This document shows, one piece after another, positions 8,494-17,730 of a DNA stretch of 64,000 bases. The stretch covers positions 1,426,001 through 1,490,000 of the forward strand of contig NZ_CP069004.1 of assembly GCF_016801775.1 (NCBI RefSeq), read 5' to 3'. Source of the DNA: Sulfitobacter mediterraneus (lineage in GTDB: Bacteria; Pseudomonadota; Alphaproteobacteria; Rhodobacterales; Rhodobacteraceae). The position numbers and the translations under genes were made by a program. Below the pieces are notes generated by a model. That model searched no databases and was not told the origin of the DNA. It saw nothing but the letters and a program-made list of their open reading frames with translations. Numbering within the stretch: the first letter of the stretch is position 1; every line of letters begins with the position of its first letter.

Positions 8494-9189
8494 ATGACCT
8501 ATGTGCTTCACTATGCCCCTGACAACGCTTCCCTGATCGTCCGCATGGCGCTGGATCATCGCGGGCTGCCATACCGGACCCAACTGGTAGACCGCGCCAG
8601 CCAAGAACAAAGCTCGGCGGCTTACCGTGCGCTCAATCCCAACGGCCTGATCCCGACCCTGGAAACCCCGCAAGGTCCGCTGTTTGAAACCGGCGCAATC
8701 CTGCTGTGGCTGGCCGACACCCATGGCGGGCTTGGCCCTGAACCCGCAGATCCGGCGCGCGGTGACTTTCTCAAATGGCTTTTCTTTGCGGCCAACACCC
8801 TGCACCCCTGCCTGCGGATGCTGTTCTATCCGGAGAAATACATCGGCACTGGCCATCAAGATGCGCTGCGCAGGGGATTGCAGGCCCAATTGAAACAGGG
8901 CTTTGCAACCCTCGACACCTATGCCTCCCAATCAGAGACATGGCTCAGCGGCCGAAAGCCCGGCGTGCTTGATTTCTACACCGTTGCCCTGCTGCGCTGG
9001 CCCGCGCTCTACCCGTCAGACGCTGATCGCAGCTGGTTCACGCTGGCCGACTACCCTGCTTTGCAGGATCTTTGCACCCGCATCGAAACCCTGCCCTGCA
9101 CCGCCGGCTTGCAAAAGGCTGAAGGTCTGGGCGATACACCCTTCACCGCGCCCCGGCGCCCCACCCCTCCAGAAGGCTCGGCCACCTGA
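8494..9189 (+). CDS. Glutathione S-transferase family protein
   Basis: 231 residues, with a canonical N-terminal thioredoxin fold (MTYVLHYAPDNASLIVRMAL; NPNGLIPTLETPQGPLFETGAIL with the cis-Pro and E-T glutathione contact) and a helical C-terminal domain. No cysteine is present in the first 20 residues, so catalysis would use Ser or Tyr. The stop codon overlaps the start of sdaA by 1 bp, so the two are co-expressed. The substrate is unknown. The C-terminus (about 20 residues, Pro-rich) is probably disordered. Confidence 0.87.
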   Translation: MTYVLHYAPDNASLIVRMALDHRGLPYRTQLVDRASQEQSSAAYRALNPNGLIPTLETPQGPLFETGAILLWLADTHGGLGPEPADPARGDFLKWLFFAANTLHPCLRMLFYPEKYIGTGHQDALRRGLQAQLKQGFATLDTYASQSETWLSGRKPGVLDFYTVALLRWPALYPSDADRSWFTLADYPALQDLCTRIETLPCTAGLQKAEGLGDTPFTAPRRPTPPEGSAT

Positions 9190-10562
9190 TGTTTCTTTCG
9201 GTTTTTGACATGTTCAAAGTGGGCATTGGCCCGTCTTCCTCGCACACGATGGGGCCCATGGTGGCCGCCGCACGGTTCCTGGACCAGATGCGCGCCTCGC
9301 CCTTCCATTTTGCCGGGCTGCGCGCCTCCCTGCACGGATCGCTGGCGTTCACCGGCGTCGGCCACGCCACGGACCGCGCCACCATTCTCGGCCTCGCAGG
9401 GTTCACCCCGGGCGATTATGACGCCGACCGCGCCGAGGCGGTGCTGGCCCAGATCAACGAAACCCATGAAATCACGGTCGACGGATTGCCGCCCCTGCGG
9501 TTCAACCCAAAGACCGATATGATCTTTGACTACGATCACAAACTGGAAGGCCACGCCAACGGCATGATGCTGATGGCCACGGACGCCCAAGGCGACGTCA
9601 CCTTGAGCGAAACCTTCTATTCCATCGGCGGCGGCTTTGTCATGACCGAAGCCGAACTGGCGGCAGGAAAAGACACCGACGAAGGCGCGCCTGTGCCATT
9701 TCCGTTCAAATCGGCCGCCGAAATGCTGGAGATGGCCAAAGCGTCCGGCAAATCCATCGCCCAGATGAAACGTGACAACGAAGTGTCCCGCAACGGCGAG
9801 GTGCATCTGCGTTCCGGCACCAAACGGCTTTGGCAGGTGATGAACGATTGCATCAACCGCGGTCTGGCGACCGACGGCATCCTGCCCGGCGGCCTGTCCG
9901 TCAAACGCCGCGCCAAGGGCATCCATGACGCCCTGATCGCCGAACGCGGGCTGAACCAATCCGCGCCGCACACCATCAATGACTGGATGAGCGTTTATGC
10001 CATGGCGGTGAACGAAGAAAACGCCGCTGGCGGACAGGTTGTAACCGCCCCCACCAATGGCGCGGCCGGCGTGATGCCTGCGACCCTGCGCTACTACCTC
10101 GACCACGTGCCGGGCGCCTCCGAAAGCCACGTCGAGGACTTCCTCCTGACGGCCGCAGCTATCGGCGGGCTGGTCAAGTTCAACGCCTCGATCTCGGGCG
10201 CCGAAGCGGGCTGTCAGGCCGAAGTGGGCTCTGCCGCGGCCATGTCTGCCGCCGGCCTTTGTGCCGTGATGGGCGGAACACCCGAACAAATTGAAAACGC
10301 GGCGGAAATCGCACTGGAGCACCACCTCGGCATGACCTGCGATCCGGTCAAGGGGCTGGTGCAGGTGCCCTGCATCGAACGCAACGGGTTGGGCGCGATC
10401 AAGGCGGTCTCGGCTGCCTCCCTGGCGCTGCGCGGCGATGGCACCCACCTTGTGCCCCTGGACGCCTGTATCGAAACCATGCGTCAGACCGGTGCGGATA
10501 TGTCCGAGAAATACAAGGAAACCTCGCTGGGCGGTCTGGCCGTCAACGTTCCCAACTGCTGA
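9189..10562 (+). CDS. sdaA: L-serine ammonia-lyase (iron-sulfur type, single chain)
   Basis: 457 residues. It deaminates L-serine to pyruvate. The N-terminal domain ([13 protein letters not shown] at residues 12-24) and the C-terminal catalytic domain are fused as in the proteobacterial one-polypeptide type. Conserved cysteines for the [4Fe-4S] cluster are seen in [16 protein letters not shown] and QVPCIERNG. It is translationally coupled to the preceding GST gene. Two hairpins follow (10660-10693 and 10778-10797). Confidence 0.95.
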   Translation: MFLSVFDMFKVGIGPSSSHTMGPMVAAARFLDQMRASPFHFAGLRASLHGSLAFTGVGHATDRATILGLAGFTPGDYDADRAEAVLAQINETHEITVDGLPPLRFNPKTDMIFDYDHKLEGHANGMMLMATDAQGDVTLSETFYSIGGGFVMTEAELAAGKDTDEGAPVPFPFKSAAEMLEMAKASGKSIAQMKRDNEVSRNGEVHLRSGTKRLWQVMNDCINRGLATDGILPGGLSVKRRAKGIHDALIAERGLNQSAPHTINDWMSVYAMAVNEENAAGGQVVTAPTNGAAGVMPATLRYYLDHVPGASESHVEDFLLTAAAIGGLVKFNASISGAEAGCQAEVGSAAAMSAAGLCAVMGGTPEQIENAAEIALEHHLGMTCDPVKGLVQVPCIERNGLGAIKAVSAASLALRGDGTHLVPLDACIETMRQTGADMSEKYKETSLGGLAVNVPNC

Positions 10563-10659
10563 TCAAACACGGCGATTCTGTTTGGGGTCAAGGATGCGCA
10601 GCACCGGGCCTGCCCGGCTTGTCCTTGAGGCCGAATGGAATCGTCCCCACCCTCGAATC

Positions 10660-10693
10660 GGTGCCTTGAGCGCAGACCTGCGGCTCAGGCACC
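10660..10693. terminator. Long intergenic hairpin between converging genes
   Basis: Arms GGTGCCT / AGGCACC continue through GAGC / GCTC and GCAG / CTGC with a small bulge, giving about 15 paired bases. There is no U-tract. It lies between the converging sdaA and hydroxyacid dehydrogenase genes, so it may help end or protect both transcripts. Confidence 0.4.
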
Positions 10694-10777
10694 TCTGCGC
10701 AAAACGGGCCACTGCCCTCACCTCCGCAACCCTGTCAAGGCATGGGCTCGCGCCGCCCCCCGCGCCAAATATCACGT

Positions 10778-10797
10778 CGCGGCCCCTGCGGGCCGCG
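10778..10797 (-). terminator. GC-rich hairpin beyond the dehydrogenase gene
   Basis: Perfect 8-bp stem CGCGGCCC / GGGCCGCG with a 4-nt loop, 9 nt after the stop codon of the minus-strand dehydrogenase. No U-tract follows, so intrinsic termination is uncertain; it could mark the mRNA 3' end. Confidence 0.4.
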
Positions 10798-10806
10798 CCC
10801 GCCGGA

Positions 10807-11757
10807 TTACGCTCCGCGCCGGACTTTCACCTCATAACCGCGTTCCTCGGGTTCATCATCCACCAGTTCCTGCGGGAAACCAGGGGCGGTCACACTCAGG
10901 CCCGTCGCCTCTTCCAGCCGCTCGATCATCCGGTCCGACTGTGCCCGTTCGCCAAAGCGCTTCTGCCCGTCTGTCATCATCTCGATCATCAAGGGCGACA
11001 GTTCCAGTGGCACGCTGTGATCATCGGCCAGTTTCTGGAACAAGCCGATGTCCTTTTGCACAAGATCCATGGTGAAATTCACATCCCGCGACCCCGACAG
11101 GATCAGCTGGCTTTCGGTCTCATGCACAAAGCTCGTGCCAGAGGACATCGCGATTGCCTCATAGGTCATGGCAAGGTCCATCCCGGCAGCTTTCATCACC
11201 GTCAACGCCTCGCACAAAGACAAAAGGTTCATTGTTGCCAGATAGTTGGTCATCACCTTTAATGTGCTGGAAGTGCCCACGTCACCCACATGCAAAATCC
11301 GGCGTCCCATATGTGTCAGGATCGGCAACACCTTGTCAAAGGTCTGCCGCGTACAGCCGGCATAGATCGAAATGTTGCCGGTCCCGGCCCGGTGACAGCC
11401 CCCTGACACGGGGCAGTCCACCGCCTCACCGCCGGCAGCAATCACCGCTTCGGCATGGGCCTTGATCTGATCGGCATCCGTGGTCGACATTTCCATCCAG
11501 ATCTTGCCCTTCCCCACATGGGGCAGCATATCCGCCACCACCGCCGCACAGGCCGCCGGGCTGGGCAGGCAAGTGATCACAGCGTCGCATTCTTGCATGA
11601 GCTGCGCTGCGGATCCCCCAGTGGCCGCGCCGCGTTCGGCGAAATCGGCCACCAGATCGGCGTTCAGATCGAAGACCGCAAGATCCACCCCGTTGCGCAG
11701 CAGCGATCCCGCCAGTTTGCCGCCGACATTCCCCAGCCCAATAAACCCAACTTTCAT
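10807..11757 (-). CDS. NAD(P)-dependent beta-hydroxyacid dehydrogenase (3-hydroxyisobutyrate dehydrogenase family)
   Basis: 316 residues. Rossmann motif [14 protein letters not shown] at the N-terminus, substrate-binding [14 protein letters not shown] (about residues 113-126; usually DAPVSGG), and the catalytic lysine in [14 protein letters not shown] (about 165-178). The family oxidises or reduces 3-hydroxyisobutyrate, tartronate semialdehyde and similar short hydroxyacids. The ATG at 11757 (MKVGFIG) is chosen because AGGGAG lies 6 nt upstream; two earlier in-frame ATGs lack correct spacing. It converges with sdaA. Exact substrate not assignable. Confidence 0.87.
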   Translation of the reverse strand: MKVGFIGLGNVGGKLAGSLLRNGVDLAVFDLNADLVADFAERGAATGGSAAQLMQECDAVITCLPSPAACAAVVADMLPHVGKGKIWMEMSTTDADQIKAHAEAVIAAGGEAVDCPVSGGCHRAGTGNISIYAGCTRQTFDKVLPILTHMGRRILHVGDVGTSSTLKVMTNYLATMNLLSLCEALTVMKAAGMDLAMTYEAIAMSSGTSFVHETESQLILSGSRDVNFTMDLVQKDIGLFQKLADDHSVPLELSPLMIEMMTDGQKRFGERAQSDRMIERLEEATGLSVTAPGFPQELVDDEPEERGYEVKVRRGA

Positions 11758-11861
11758 CTGCATCTCCCTGATATCTTTACCCATCAGCGAGGCCCGCCCG
11801 CGACCTGTCGCGCCTGATCGCGACGTTCTGGCCTTTGGGCGACATCACGCGGCCCAGCCTC

Positions 11862-12719
11862 CTAGAACCGCTCTCCCAGCAGGCGATAGCACCAGAAGGC
11901 CTCCTGCGTTTCAATCATCCGGTTCAGCTTGGCGGGGGAAAAGCCTGTGGCGCGGCGCACCGCGCGCCCCATGTGCGACTGATCGGCAAATCCTGCATCC
12001 ACGGCAATCGCCGCCAATGGCGCGTCTTTCTCTGCCACTGAAATCTGATGCAGCCGGTCAATCGCTGCATGAAACGCAAGGGTTTGCCGCGACTGCCCGC
12101 TCCAGCGTTTGATCCGCCGTTCCATCGCCCGCAAGCTGCGCCCCGGCCCGGCCAATGCGGCGCGGTGCATCAGGGACCGCGACCAGCCCGACAACCACGG
12201 ACCGCCCGACCAGCCAACAGCGGAAGGGCGAGATTTCGACCGCTCTGCCATCAACACTGCACAAAATTGCGCCCAAGCTGCATCCGCAGGCAAGCCCTGC
12301 GCATACCCACCAATTGCGGCCTCAAGAAACGCCGGGACCGGACCACCCTGCGCCTCTTCCGACAGCCCCTCCCAGGCATCGGGGAACAGCCCAACCGAAA
12401 TGGCATAGACCGGGCCGTCACTCCAGCTGGTTGTCGGGCTGGCCTGCGGCGGGGTCAGGGACAACCGATCCATTTCAGGCAATTGGTGGGCCACAGCCAC
12501 ATCGCAGCCTTCAGGCAAAATGCGCAGCCCACCTTCGATCACAAAGGACACCGAGACCAATGGCGAGGCCGGAAAATGGTTCAACCTGTCCGCATCGCTC
12601 AGGGTGCAGCCGCGCGTATCGCGCAGAATGCCCGCAAACACCGCATCCGCCAAACCCGCAGGCGGCAAGAACAATTTGGAAATGGGTGCCACGCTTTTGT
12701 CCTCGACTGTCGGGATCAT
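11862..12719 (-). CDS. AraC-family transcriptional regulator
   Basis: 285 residues. The C-terminal third holds two helix-turn-helix units (PLAAIAVDAGFADQSHMGRAVRRATGFSPAKLNR), the AraC DNA-binding signature. The N-terminal part is an effector or oligomerisation domain without a recognisable family. The ATG at 12719 is preferred over a TTG 48 nt upstream, although its ribosome site is weak. It is divergent, with a 62-bp gap, from the esterase gene at 12782, which is a likely target. Confidence 0.82.
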   Translation of the reverse strand: MIPTVEDKSVAPISKLFLPPAGLADAVFAGILRDTRGCTLSDADRLNHFPASPLVSVSFVIEGGLRILPEGCDVAVAHQLPEMDRLSLTPPQASPTTSWSDGPVYAISVGLFPDAWEGLSEEAQGGPVPAFLEAAIGGYAQGLPADAAWAQFCAVLMAERSKSRPSAVGWSGGPWLSGWSRSLMHRAALAGPGRSLRAMERRIKRWSGQSRQTLAFHAAIDRLHQISVAEKDAPLAAIAVDAGFADQSHMGRAVRRATGFSPAKLNRMIETQEAFWCYRLLGERF

Positions 12720-12781
12720 TCTATTGCGGGCGGGCAGTCTCTGGCAAATCCAAACCGACCTTCTCAAAGCCGGAGCATCCG

Positions 12782-13903
12782 ATGTCCAAGATCAAATTCA
12801 GCGGGCCGTTTTCCCTGCGCCTGTCCAGCTTTCTCGCGATCAACAAGATCGCTCTCGCCACCTATGCCCGCCACGCTCTTGGCCGCCGGTTGGAGCGGAC
12901 ATGGGACGCGCATTTTGAAATCGGCATCCGCTTTTGGCGGCACCAGTTCACCAAGGCATTGGCCATGGATGATATAGACAAAGGCCGTGCATTGTTTGAC
13001 AGCCTGCAAACCGAAACTGACGATCACTATGCCGTCAGACGGAGCACAAGCGACAGTCCAAAGGGAGTGTGGCACCACCCTGAAACCCGATCAAGCGCCG
13101 CAACCCTGCTCTATCTACACGGCGGCGGCTATACATTTCACGGCGCAGTCAGCCACCGCTATGCCGATATGCTGGCGCATCATAGTGGGGCGCCGCTCTT
13201 TGCCCCCGATTACCGCCTCACGCCGGAACATCCTCATCCAGCGCAGTCAGATGACGCCTTTGCCGCGTGGCAATATCTGCGCGAAACCGTTCCCGCCAAG
13301 CAGATCGTGGTGATCGGTGACAGTGCAGGCGGGCATATGGCCCTCAGCCTGCTGCAACGGCTCAAGATCGAAGGGGAGCCGCAGCCCGCCCTTTGCATTG
13401 GCCTCTGCCCCTGGACGGATATCGGGGATCGCGGGGCAAGCCTTCATGGCAACGATTCCTATGATCTGGTGCAAGGCTGGATGGCGTTAAGGTTCGGCGA
13501 GTGGCTTGACCCAAAAGGCACCTTCGGGCGGCTTGCGCTGTCGCCCATTGCCTATGATTACAGTGGCTTGGCACCAATCTATCTACAGGCAGGCGGCCGC
13601 GAGATATTGCGCGACATGATCCGAGACTTTGCCCGCGCACAGGCCGCGAAGGGCGCTGATGTATTGCTCGATCTGTGGCCCGACATGGCCCATAACTTTC
13701 AGGCGCTGGACAGCACCAGACAGTCATCAACGGAGGCCCTGCAGCGCATCTGCGCGGCCGTTGAGGCCTTCGCAGGGGCAGGCCCGTCCATGACCGCTGG
13801 CCCTGCCACCGAAGTTTGCCATGGCGCGGTCTTTTCCTGCCCGGACCGCACGGAGGCGGACGCAAAAACCAGCGGCCAATTCGCTGTGCAATCCAGCCTT
13901 TGA
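12782..13903 (+). CDS. Alpha/beta hydrolase, hormone-sensitive-lipase-type esterase
   Basis: 373 residues. Family IV esterase features: oxyanion-hole YLHGGGYTFHG, nucleophile elbow VIGDSAGGHMAL, and the catalytic His in WPDMAHNFQAL. The first 80 residues form the cap. The last 45 residues (after AVEAFAGAG) are low complexity and probably disordered. A much longer upstream frame is the antisense of the AraC gene and was discarded; this ATG gives MSKIKFSGPF. Divergent from the AraC regulator. Confidence 0.85.
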   Translation: MSKIKFSGPFSLRLSSFLAINKIALATYARHALGRRLERTWDAHFEIGIRFWRHQFTKALAMDDIDKGRALFDSLQTETDDHYAVRRSTSDSPKGVWHHPETRSSAATLLYLHGGGYTFHGAVSHRYADMLAHHSGAPLFAPDYRLTPEHPHPAQSDDAFAAWQYLRETVPAKQIVVIGDSAGGHMALSLLQRLKIEGEPQPALCIGLCPWTDIGDRGASLHGNDSYDLVQGWMALRFGEWLDPKGTFGRLALSPIAYDYSGLAPIYLQAGGREILRDMIRDFARAQAAKGADVLLDLWPDMAHNFQALDSTRQSSTEALQRICAAVEAFAGAGPSMTAGPATEVCHGAVFSCPDRTEADAKTSGQFAVQSSL

Positions 13904-13934
13904 CAAATCCGGCGGCGCAGGCTCAACTCCGGCC

Positions 13935-15110
13935 ATGAGCTATCCTTCCAACCGCCCCGCGCCCCACCCCGACGATGCCGCCGCAGGCATTGACGTCACC
14001 GAAGATTTCGAACGCTTCACCCAGCGCAACGATATCTTTACCCGCGCCTTTTGGGACGATGCGGTGCGCACCAAGAGGTCCGACGCCTTCTTTGCCTCCT
14101 ACCGGATGGAGGCCACCCCGCGCCGCGGTGATGGCTTTACCCAGCGTGACTTTGCCCTGCGCAACGCCTCCTGGCTGATCAGTGATCTGATCTCGGATCG
14201 GGGCGGTGACACCGGCCGCCGCGAAGGATTTCAATCCTCGATTGCCAATGACACCCCGGTCGCCCCGATGCAGCAAGAGATCGACGATCCGGCGAAAATG
14301 TCCCATGAGATCAAACGCATCGCGCGTTTCTTTGGTGCGGACCTCTGCGGGATCACCGATATGGACGACCGGTGGCTTTATGCCAGCCGCGTCGACACCC
14401 GCGATATGACGGAGGCTCCGAACGACCTGCCCGAAGGCATGACATCGGTGATCGTCATGGGCCACCAGATGGAAGAAGAGCTGGTTGCGACCTACCCCTC
14501 CGCCCTCGCCGGGGCGGCCACGGGGCGTGAATACAGCCACGAGGCCGCCGTGGTCATGCAACTGGCCGCTTATATCCGCAATCTGGGCTATGAGGCCACG
14601 GCCAGCATGAATGACACCGGGCTGGTCATCCCCTATGCGATCAAGGCAGGTTTGGGCGAATACGCCCGCAACCAGATGGTGATCACACCGGAATTTGGCC
14701 CACGGCTGCGGTTTTCCAAGATCTTTACCAATCTGCCCCTGACCCATGACCGCCCCGAGCCCAAGGGCGTGCGCGCCTTTTGCGATATCTGTACCAAATG
14801 CGCCGATGCCTGCCCGGTCAAGGCGCTGCCCTTTGGCCCGCCCGAGGTTGGCGGCAGCAACCCATCCGCGATCAAGGGCGTGCGCAAATGGACATCCGAT
14901 GCCGAGAAATGCTTTGGCTTCTGGGCCAAGATGTCATCCGATTGTGCGATCTGCATGCGGGTCTGCCCGTTCAACCGCGATTTTAGCAAGACCAGCCATC
15001 GTCTGTGGCTGAAACTGGCCCTGTCGCCCCTGCGCAAACTGGCGCTTTGGCTGGATCGAAACCGCGGCAAACGCCGCAAACCCTCTGATTGGTGGGCGGC
15101 GGCAGAATGA
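13935..15110 (+). CDS. Reductive-dehalogenase-like double [4Fe-4S] protein
   Basis: 391 residues. Two ferredoxin-type clusters are readable at the C-terminal side: Cys283-x2-Cys286-x2-Cys289-x3-Cys293-Pro and Cys326-x10-Cys337-x2-Cys340-x3-Cys344-Pro. Upstream, residues about 125-275 resemble the cobalamin-binding nitroreductase-like fold shared by reductive dehalogenases (RdhA) and QueG. There is no Tat signal, so the protein should be cytoplasmic, as in the aerobic catabolic RdhA group, but the C-terminal flavin/ferredoxin reductase module of that group is absent. The start ATG (MSYPSNRPAP) follows a GGCC-rich gap. The stop overlaps fosX (ATGA). The family assignment is good; dehalogenation is an inference. 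Confidence 0.78.
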   Translation: MSYPSNRPAPHPDDAAAGIDVTEDFERFTQRNDIFTRAFWDDAVRTKRSDAFFASYRMEATPRRGDGFTQRDFALRNASWLISDLISDRGGDTGRREGFQSSIANDTPVAPMQQEIDDPAKMSHEIKRIARFFGADLCGITDMDDRWLYASRVDTRDMTEAPNDLPEGMTSVIVMGHQMEEELVATYPSALAGAATGREYSHEAAVVMQLAAYIRNLGYEATASMNDTGLVIPYAIKAGLGEYARNQMVITPEFGPRLRFSKIFTNLPLTHDRPEPKGVRAFCDICTKCADACPVKALPFGPPEVGGSNPSAIKGVRKWTSDAEKCFGFWAKMSSDCAICMRVCPFNRDFSKTSHRLWLKLALSPLRKLALWLDRNRGKRRKPSDWWAAAE

Positions 15111-15517
15111 TCGAAGGGCTCAGCCATATCACCTTTATCACCCGCAATCTTGACCGAATGGAAGAGATCCTGACAACCGTCTTCGATGCGCGAAAAATCT
15201 ACGACAGTGGAGATAAGACATTCTCTCTCTCACGCGAACGGTTCTTTGACATCGGCGGGGTCTGGGTTGCCACGATGGAAGGTGATCCGCTGGTCGATCA
15301 AACCTACAACCACGTCGCCTTCAAAATGGGCGCGGATGACTATGACGACCGCCTCGCCCGGATCAAAAAACTGGGCCTGACCCTGCGCGAGGGCCGGGCG
15401 CGCGTCGAGGGGGAAGGCCATTCGCTCTATTTTTATGACGATGACAACCACATGTTCGAATTGCACAGCGGCACCTTGGACACCCGGCTGGCGCGATATG
15501 CCAAAGGACGCACCTAG
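15107..15517 (+). CDS. fosX: FosX-type Mn-dependent fosfomycin epoxide hydrolase
   Basis: 136 residues of the vicinal-oxygen-chelate fold, closely matching the remembered Mesorhizobium and Listeria FosX sequences. Metal ligands His7 (GLSHITF), His69 (YNHVAF) and Glu118 (MFELH) are all present, and the general base Glu44 (SLSRERFF) that separates FosX from the thiol-transferring FosA/FosB is conserved. It adds water to the epoxide of fosfomycin; some environmental FosX proteins are weak and may act on other epoxides. The 4-bp ATGA overlap couples it to the preceding Fe-S protein. Confidence 0.9.
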   Translation: MIEGLSHITFITRNLDRMEEILTTVFDARKIYDSGDKTFSLSRERFFDIGGVWVATMEGDPLVDQTYNHVAFKMGADDYDDRLARIKKLGLTLREGRARVEGEGHSLYFYDDDNHMFELHSGTLDTRLARYAKGRT

Positions 15518-15615
15518 TTCTGTGCAACCCTGCACAGCCGCCCTGAGTTTCGGCCCTATTGGCGCATGAGTTGCACAGCCCTATATCCATCTCAACGCTG
15601 AGAAAGGAGAATGCT

Positions 15616-16527
15616 ATGTCTCTCAGACCCACATTGGAAACTCGCCGCGCCACCCCAACGCTTGAGGGCGCCGGCGTGAAACTGCACCGCGCTTTCGGCT
15701 TTCAGGATCCCTCCGAACTGGATCCCTTCCTGCTGTTCGATGATTTCCGCAACGAGCGGCCTGAAGACTTTGAAAAAGGCTTTCCTTGGCACCCGCATCG
15801 GGGCATCGAGACCATCACCTATGTGCTGGAAGGCACCGTGGAGCATGGAGATTCGCTGGGCAACACCGGCACATTGGGCGCGGGTGATGTGCAATGGATG
15901 ACCGCCGGTTCCGGCATCATGCATCAGGAAATGCCCGGCGGAAACGCACGCGGCCAGATGCACGGATTTCAGCTTTGGGGCAATCTGCCCGGCACGCAGA
16001 AAATGTGTGCGCCGCGTTATCAGGATGTGACTTCGGCGGATATTCCGGTTGTGACAGATGACGATGGCACCCGCGTCAAGGTGATCACGGGTGAGTTCTG
16101 GGGCAAACGCGGCCCGGTGGACGGCATCGCCGCCGATCCGCAATACCTTGATGTCTTTGTCCCTGCAGGCGTGAAAAAGACCTTCAGGATCGATACCTAC
16201 CGCCGCGCCTTTGCCTATGTTTTCGATGGGGCTGGCGCATTTGCCGATGCCTCTGCCCCGTCCGGCGTACTGCTGGAGAAAGAAGTTGCGGGTCAAGAGC
16301 TGAACATCCGCGATCTGTCGGGGGATCGCACGCTTATCCGCTTTGGCACAGGTGACGAAGTCACGGTTCAGGCTGGCCCCGATGGCATCCGCTTTCTGCT
16401 GATTTCAGGTGCGCCGATCGAAGAACCCGTCGCATGGCATGGCCCCATCGTGATGAACACCCGCGAGGAGCTGATGCAGGCCTTTCAGGACCTCAAGAAC
16501 GGCACCTTCATCAAGCCGGTACACTGA
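15616..16527 (+). CDS. Pirin family protein (bicupin)
   Basis: 303 residues. Pirin N-terminal cupin motifs FPWHPHRGIETITYVLEG and GSGIMHQEMP supply the His/His/His/Glu metal site; the C-terminal pirin domain follows. Bacterial pirins include quercetinase-like dioxygenases and redox-linked regulators. The start is set by AAAGGAGA 5 nt upstream of the ATG (MSLRPTLE). The gene stands alone between fosX and a 22-nt hairpin. Confidence 0.9.
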   Translation: MSLRPTLETRRATPTLEGAGVKLHRAFGFQDPSELDPFLLFDDFRNERPEDFEKGFPWHPHRGIETITYVLEGTVEHGDSLGNTGTLGAGDVQWMTAGSGIMHQEMPGGNARGQMHGFQLWGNLPGTQKMCAPRYQDVTSADIPVVTDDDGTRVKVITGEFWGKRGPVDGIAADPQYLDVFVPAGVKKTFRIDTYRRAFAYVFDGAGAFADASAPSGVLLEKEVAGQELNIRDLSGDRTLIRFGTGDEVTVQAGPDGIRFLLISGAPIEEPVAWHGPIVMNTREELMQAFQDLKNGTFIKPVH

Positions 16528-16535
16528 CCTTGGAT

Positions 16536-16557
16536 GGGCGGCGCAACCCCGCCGCCC
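16536..16557 (+). terminator. GC-rich hairpin after the pirin gene
   Basis: 8-bp perfect stem GGGCGGCG / CGCCGCCC with a 6-nt loop, 9 nt after the stop codon. There is no run of T behind it, so it may act as a weak terminator or 3'-end protector. Confidence 0.45.
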
Positions 16558-16663
16558 TCACCACAAGGCATCCCACGCTAATAGGGCAAACGCCCCTCTC
16601 TTCATTTGGCCAAAAAAACTCAAGAGCACCACGAGCGCCCATCACCAACAGCAGTTATGCGCG

Positions 16664-17251
16664 TCACCCCGCTCCAACCGCCTTGCGGACCATATCCCAA
16701 TACTGCGCCACAACCTCGTTCAGCGACAACCGCCCGCCGGACCGGAACCAGGTGTTGACCCCCGTCAGCATCGCAATGATCGCCAACGTGACAATTTTGG
16801 TATCGCTGACGACAAAAACCCCCTCCGCCGCGCCGGCCTGCAAGATGGCTTCGAGATGATCTTCATACCGCCGGCGCAACGCCTCGATCTGGCTGAAGTT
16901 TTCAGGCGTCAGATTGCGCAGTTCCATATAGGCGATAAACACCGCGTCCGGGCGATCCGCGTGAAACCGGATGTGGAATTCAACAAAATCGCGCAGGGCC
17001 TGAAGCGCGGATTTACCCTCGGCCACCGGCACCTCGGCCAGCAGGTCGGTCATATGCCCCTGCATCAGATCAAACAGCAGCGACTGTTTGTCCGGCGTAT
17101 AATTATAAAGCGCCCCGGCCTGCACGCCGACCTCGGCCGCAATGGCCCGCATCGACACCGCGGCATAGCCGCCCTGCGCAAATAGCCGCAGCGCAGCCGC
17201 CCGCACGCGGGGGCCGGTGATATCAGAATGAGATCCGGTGGTTCTTGCCAT
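16664..17251 (-). CDS. TetR-family transcriptional regulator
   Basis: 195 residues. The N-terminal HTH (RVRAAALRLFAQGGYAAVSMRAIAAEVGVQAGALYNYTPDKQSLLFDL, split here by the recognition helix GVQAGALYNY) is clearly TetR; the C-terminal ligand domain is of a TetR_C type with no assignable ligand. A TGAAC-N4-GTTCA dyad at 17265-17278 lies 13 nt upstream of its start, consistent with autorepression and possible control of the divergent lipoprotein gene. Confidence 0.88.
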   Translation of the reverse strand: MARTTGSHSDITGPRVRAAALRLFAQGGYAAVSMRAIAAEVGVQAGALYNYTPDKQSLLFDLMQGHMTDLLAEVPVAEGKSALQALRDFVEFHIRFHADRPDAVFIAYMELRNLTPENFSQIEALRRRYEDHLEAILQAGAAEGVFVVSDTKIVTLAIIAMLTGVNTWFRSGGRLSLNEVVAQYWDMVRKAVGAG

Positions 17252-17264
17252 GGGGGCAATTTAA

Positions 17265-17278
17265 TGAACAATCGTTCA
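17265..17278. promoter_or_regulatory. Candidate TetR operator TGAAC-AATC-GTTCA
   Basis: Perfect 5-bp inverted repeat with a 4-bp spacer, between tetR and the divergent lipoprotein gene. Its size and position are typical for TetR-family sites. The link to this TetR is inferred from proximity. Confidence 0.55.
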
Positions 17279-17328
17279 AAAGCAAAGCCCGCTTGCACGC
17301 CCTGCCCCACTGATGCAAAAACAGGTCC

Positions 17329-17625
17329 ATGATGCCATCGCGTTCTCCATACATCTGCGCCTTTGCGCTGCTTTTTGCAGCGGGCTGTACGACGTTTCCG
17401 CAGCTTGATGACAGCATTCGCCCAGAGGTGCGCGATGCCGATTACGCAACGCTTGTGCCGCTGTCCACATTGCAGACCAGCACGGACCCCATCCGTATTG
17501 ATCCTGCCCAGACCCAAGCGGAACTGAATGGCCGTCTTGCCGGGTTGCGCGCCCGTGCCGATCGTTTGCGCGGCACCGTGCTGACCGGACGGGAAAAGCA
17601 GCGGCTGCAAGAAGGCTTGCAATAG
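17329..17625 (+). CDS. Small predicted lipoprotein
   Basis: 98 residues. The signal peptide ends in a lipobox (LLFAAGC, lipidated Cys at about residue 20), so it should be anchored in an envelope membrane. The mature part has no known domain; it is charged and predicted helical at the end (ARADRLRGTVLTGREKQRLQEGL). It is divergent from the TetR gene and sits 105 bp upstream of hom. Two adjacent ATG codons make the start uncertain by one codon. Confidence 0.7.
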   Translation: MMPSRSPYICAFALLFAAGCTTFPQLDDSIRPEVRDADYATLVPLSTLQTSTDPIRIDPAQTQAELNGRLAGLRARADRLRGTVLTGREKQRLQEGLQ

Positions 17626-17730
17626 GCATCTGGCGCGTTGCAAGCGCCGCTTGAACCCGCTACATCGCCTTTGAAGCCTGCCCTATTGGGCAGCCCCTAT
17701 TTATTTTGAATTGCTACAAAGGAACCTCAC

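Noticed and set aside
9051..10448. 465-codon minus-strand frame
   Set aside because: Antisense of sdaA, whose domains are fully recognisable; no ribosome site and low-complexity Gly/His-rich protein.
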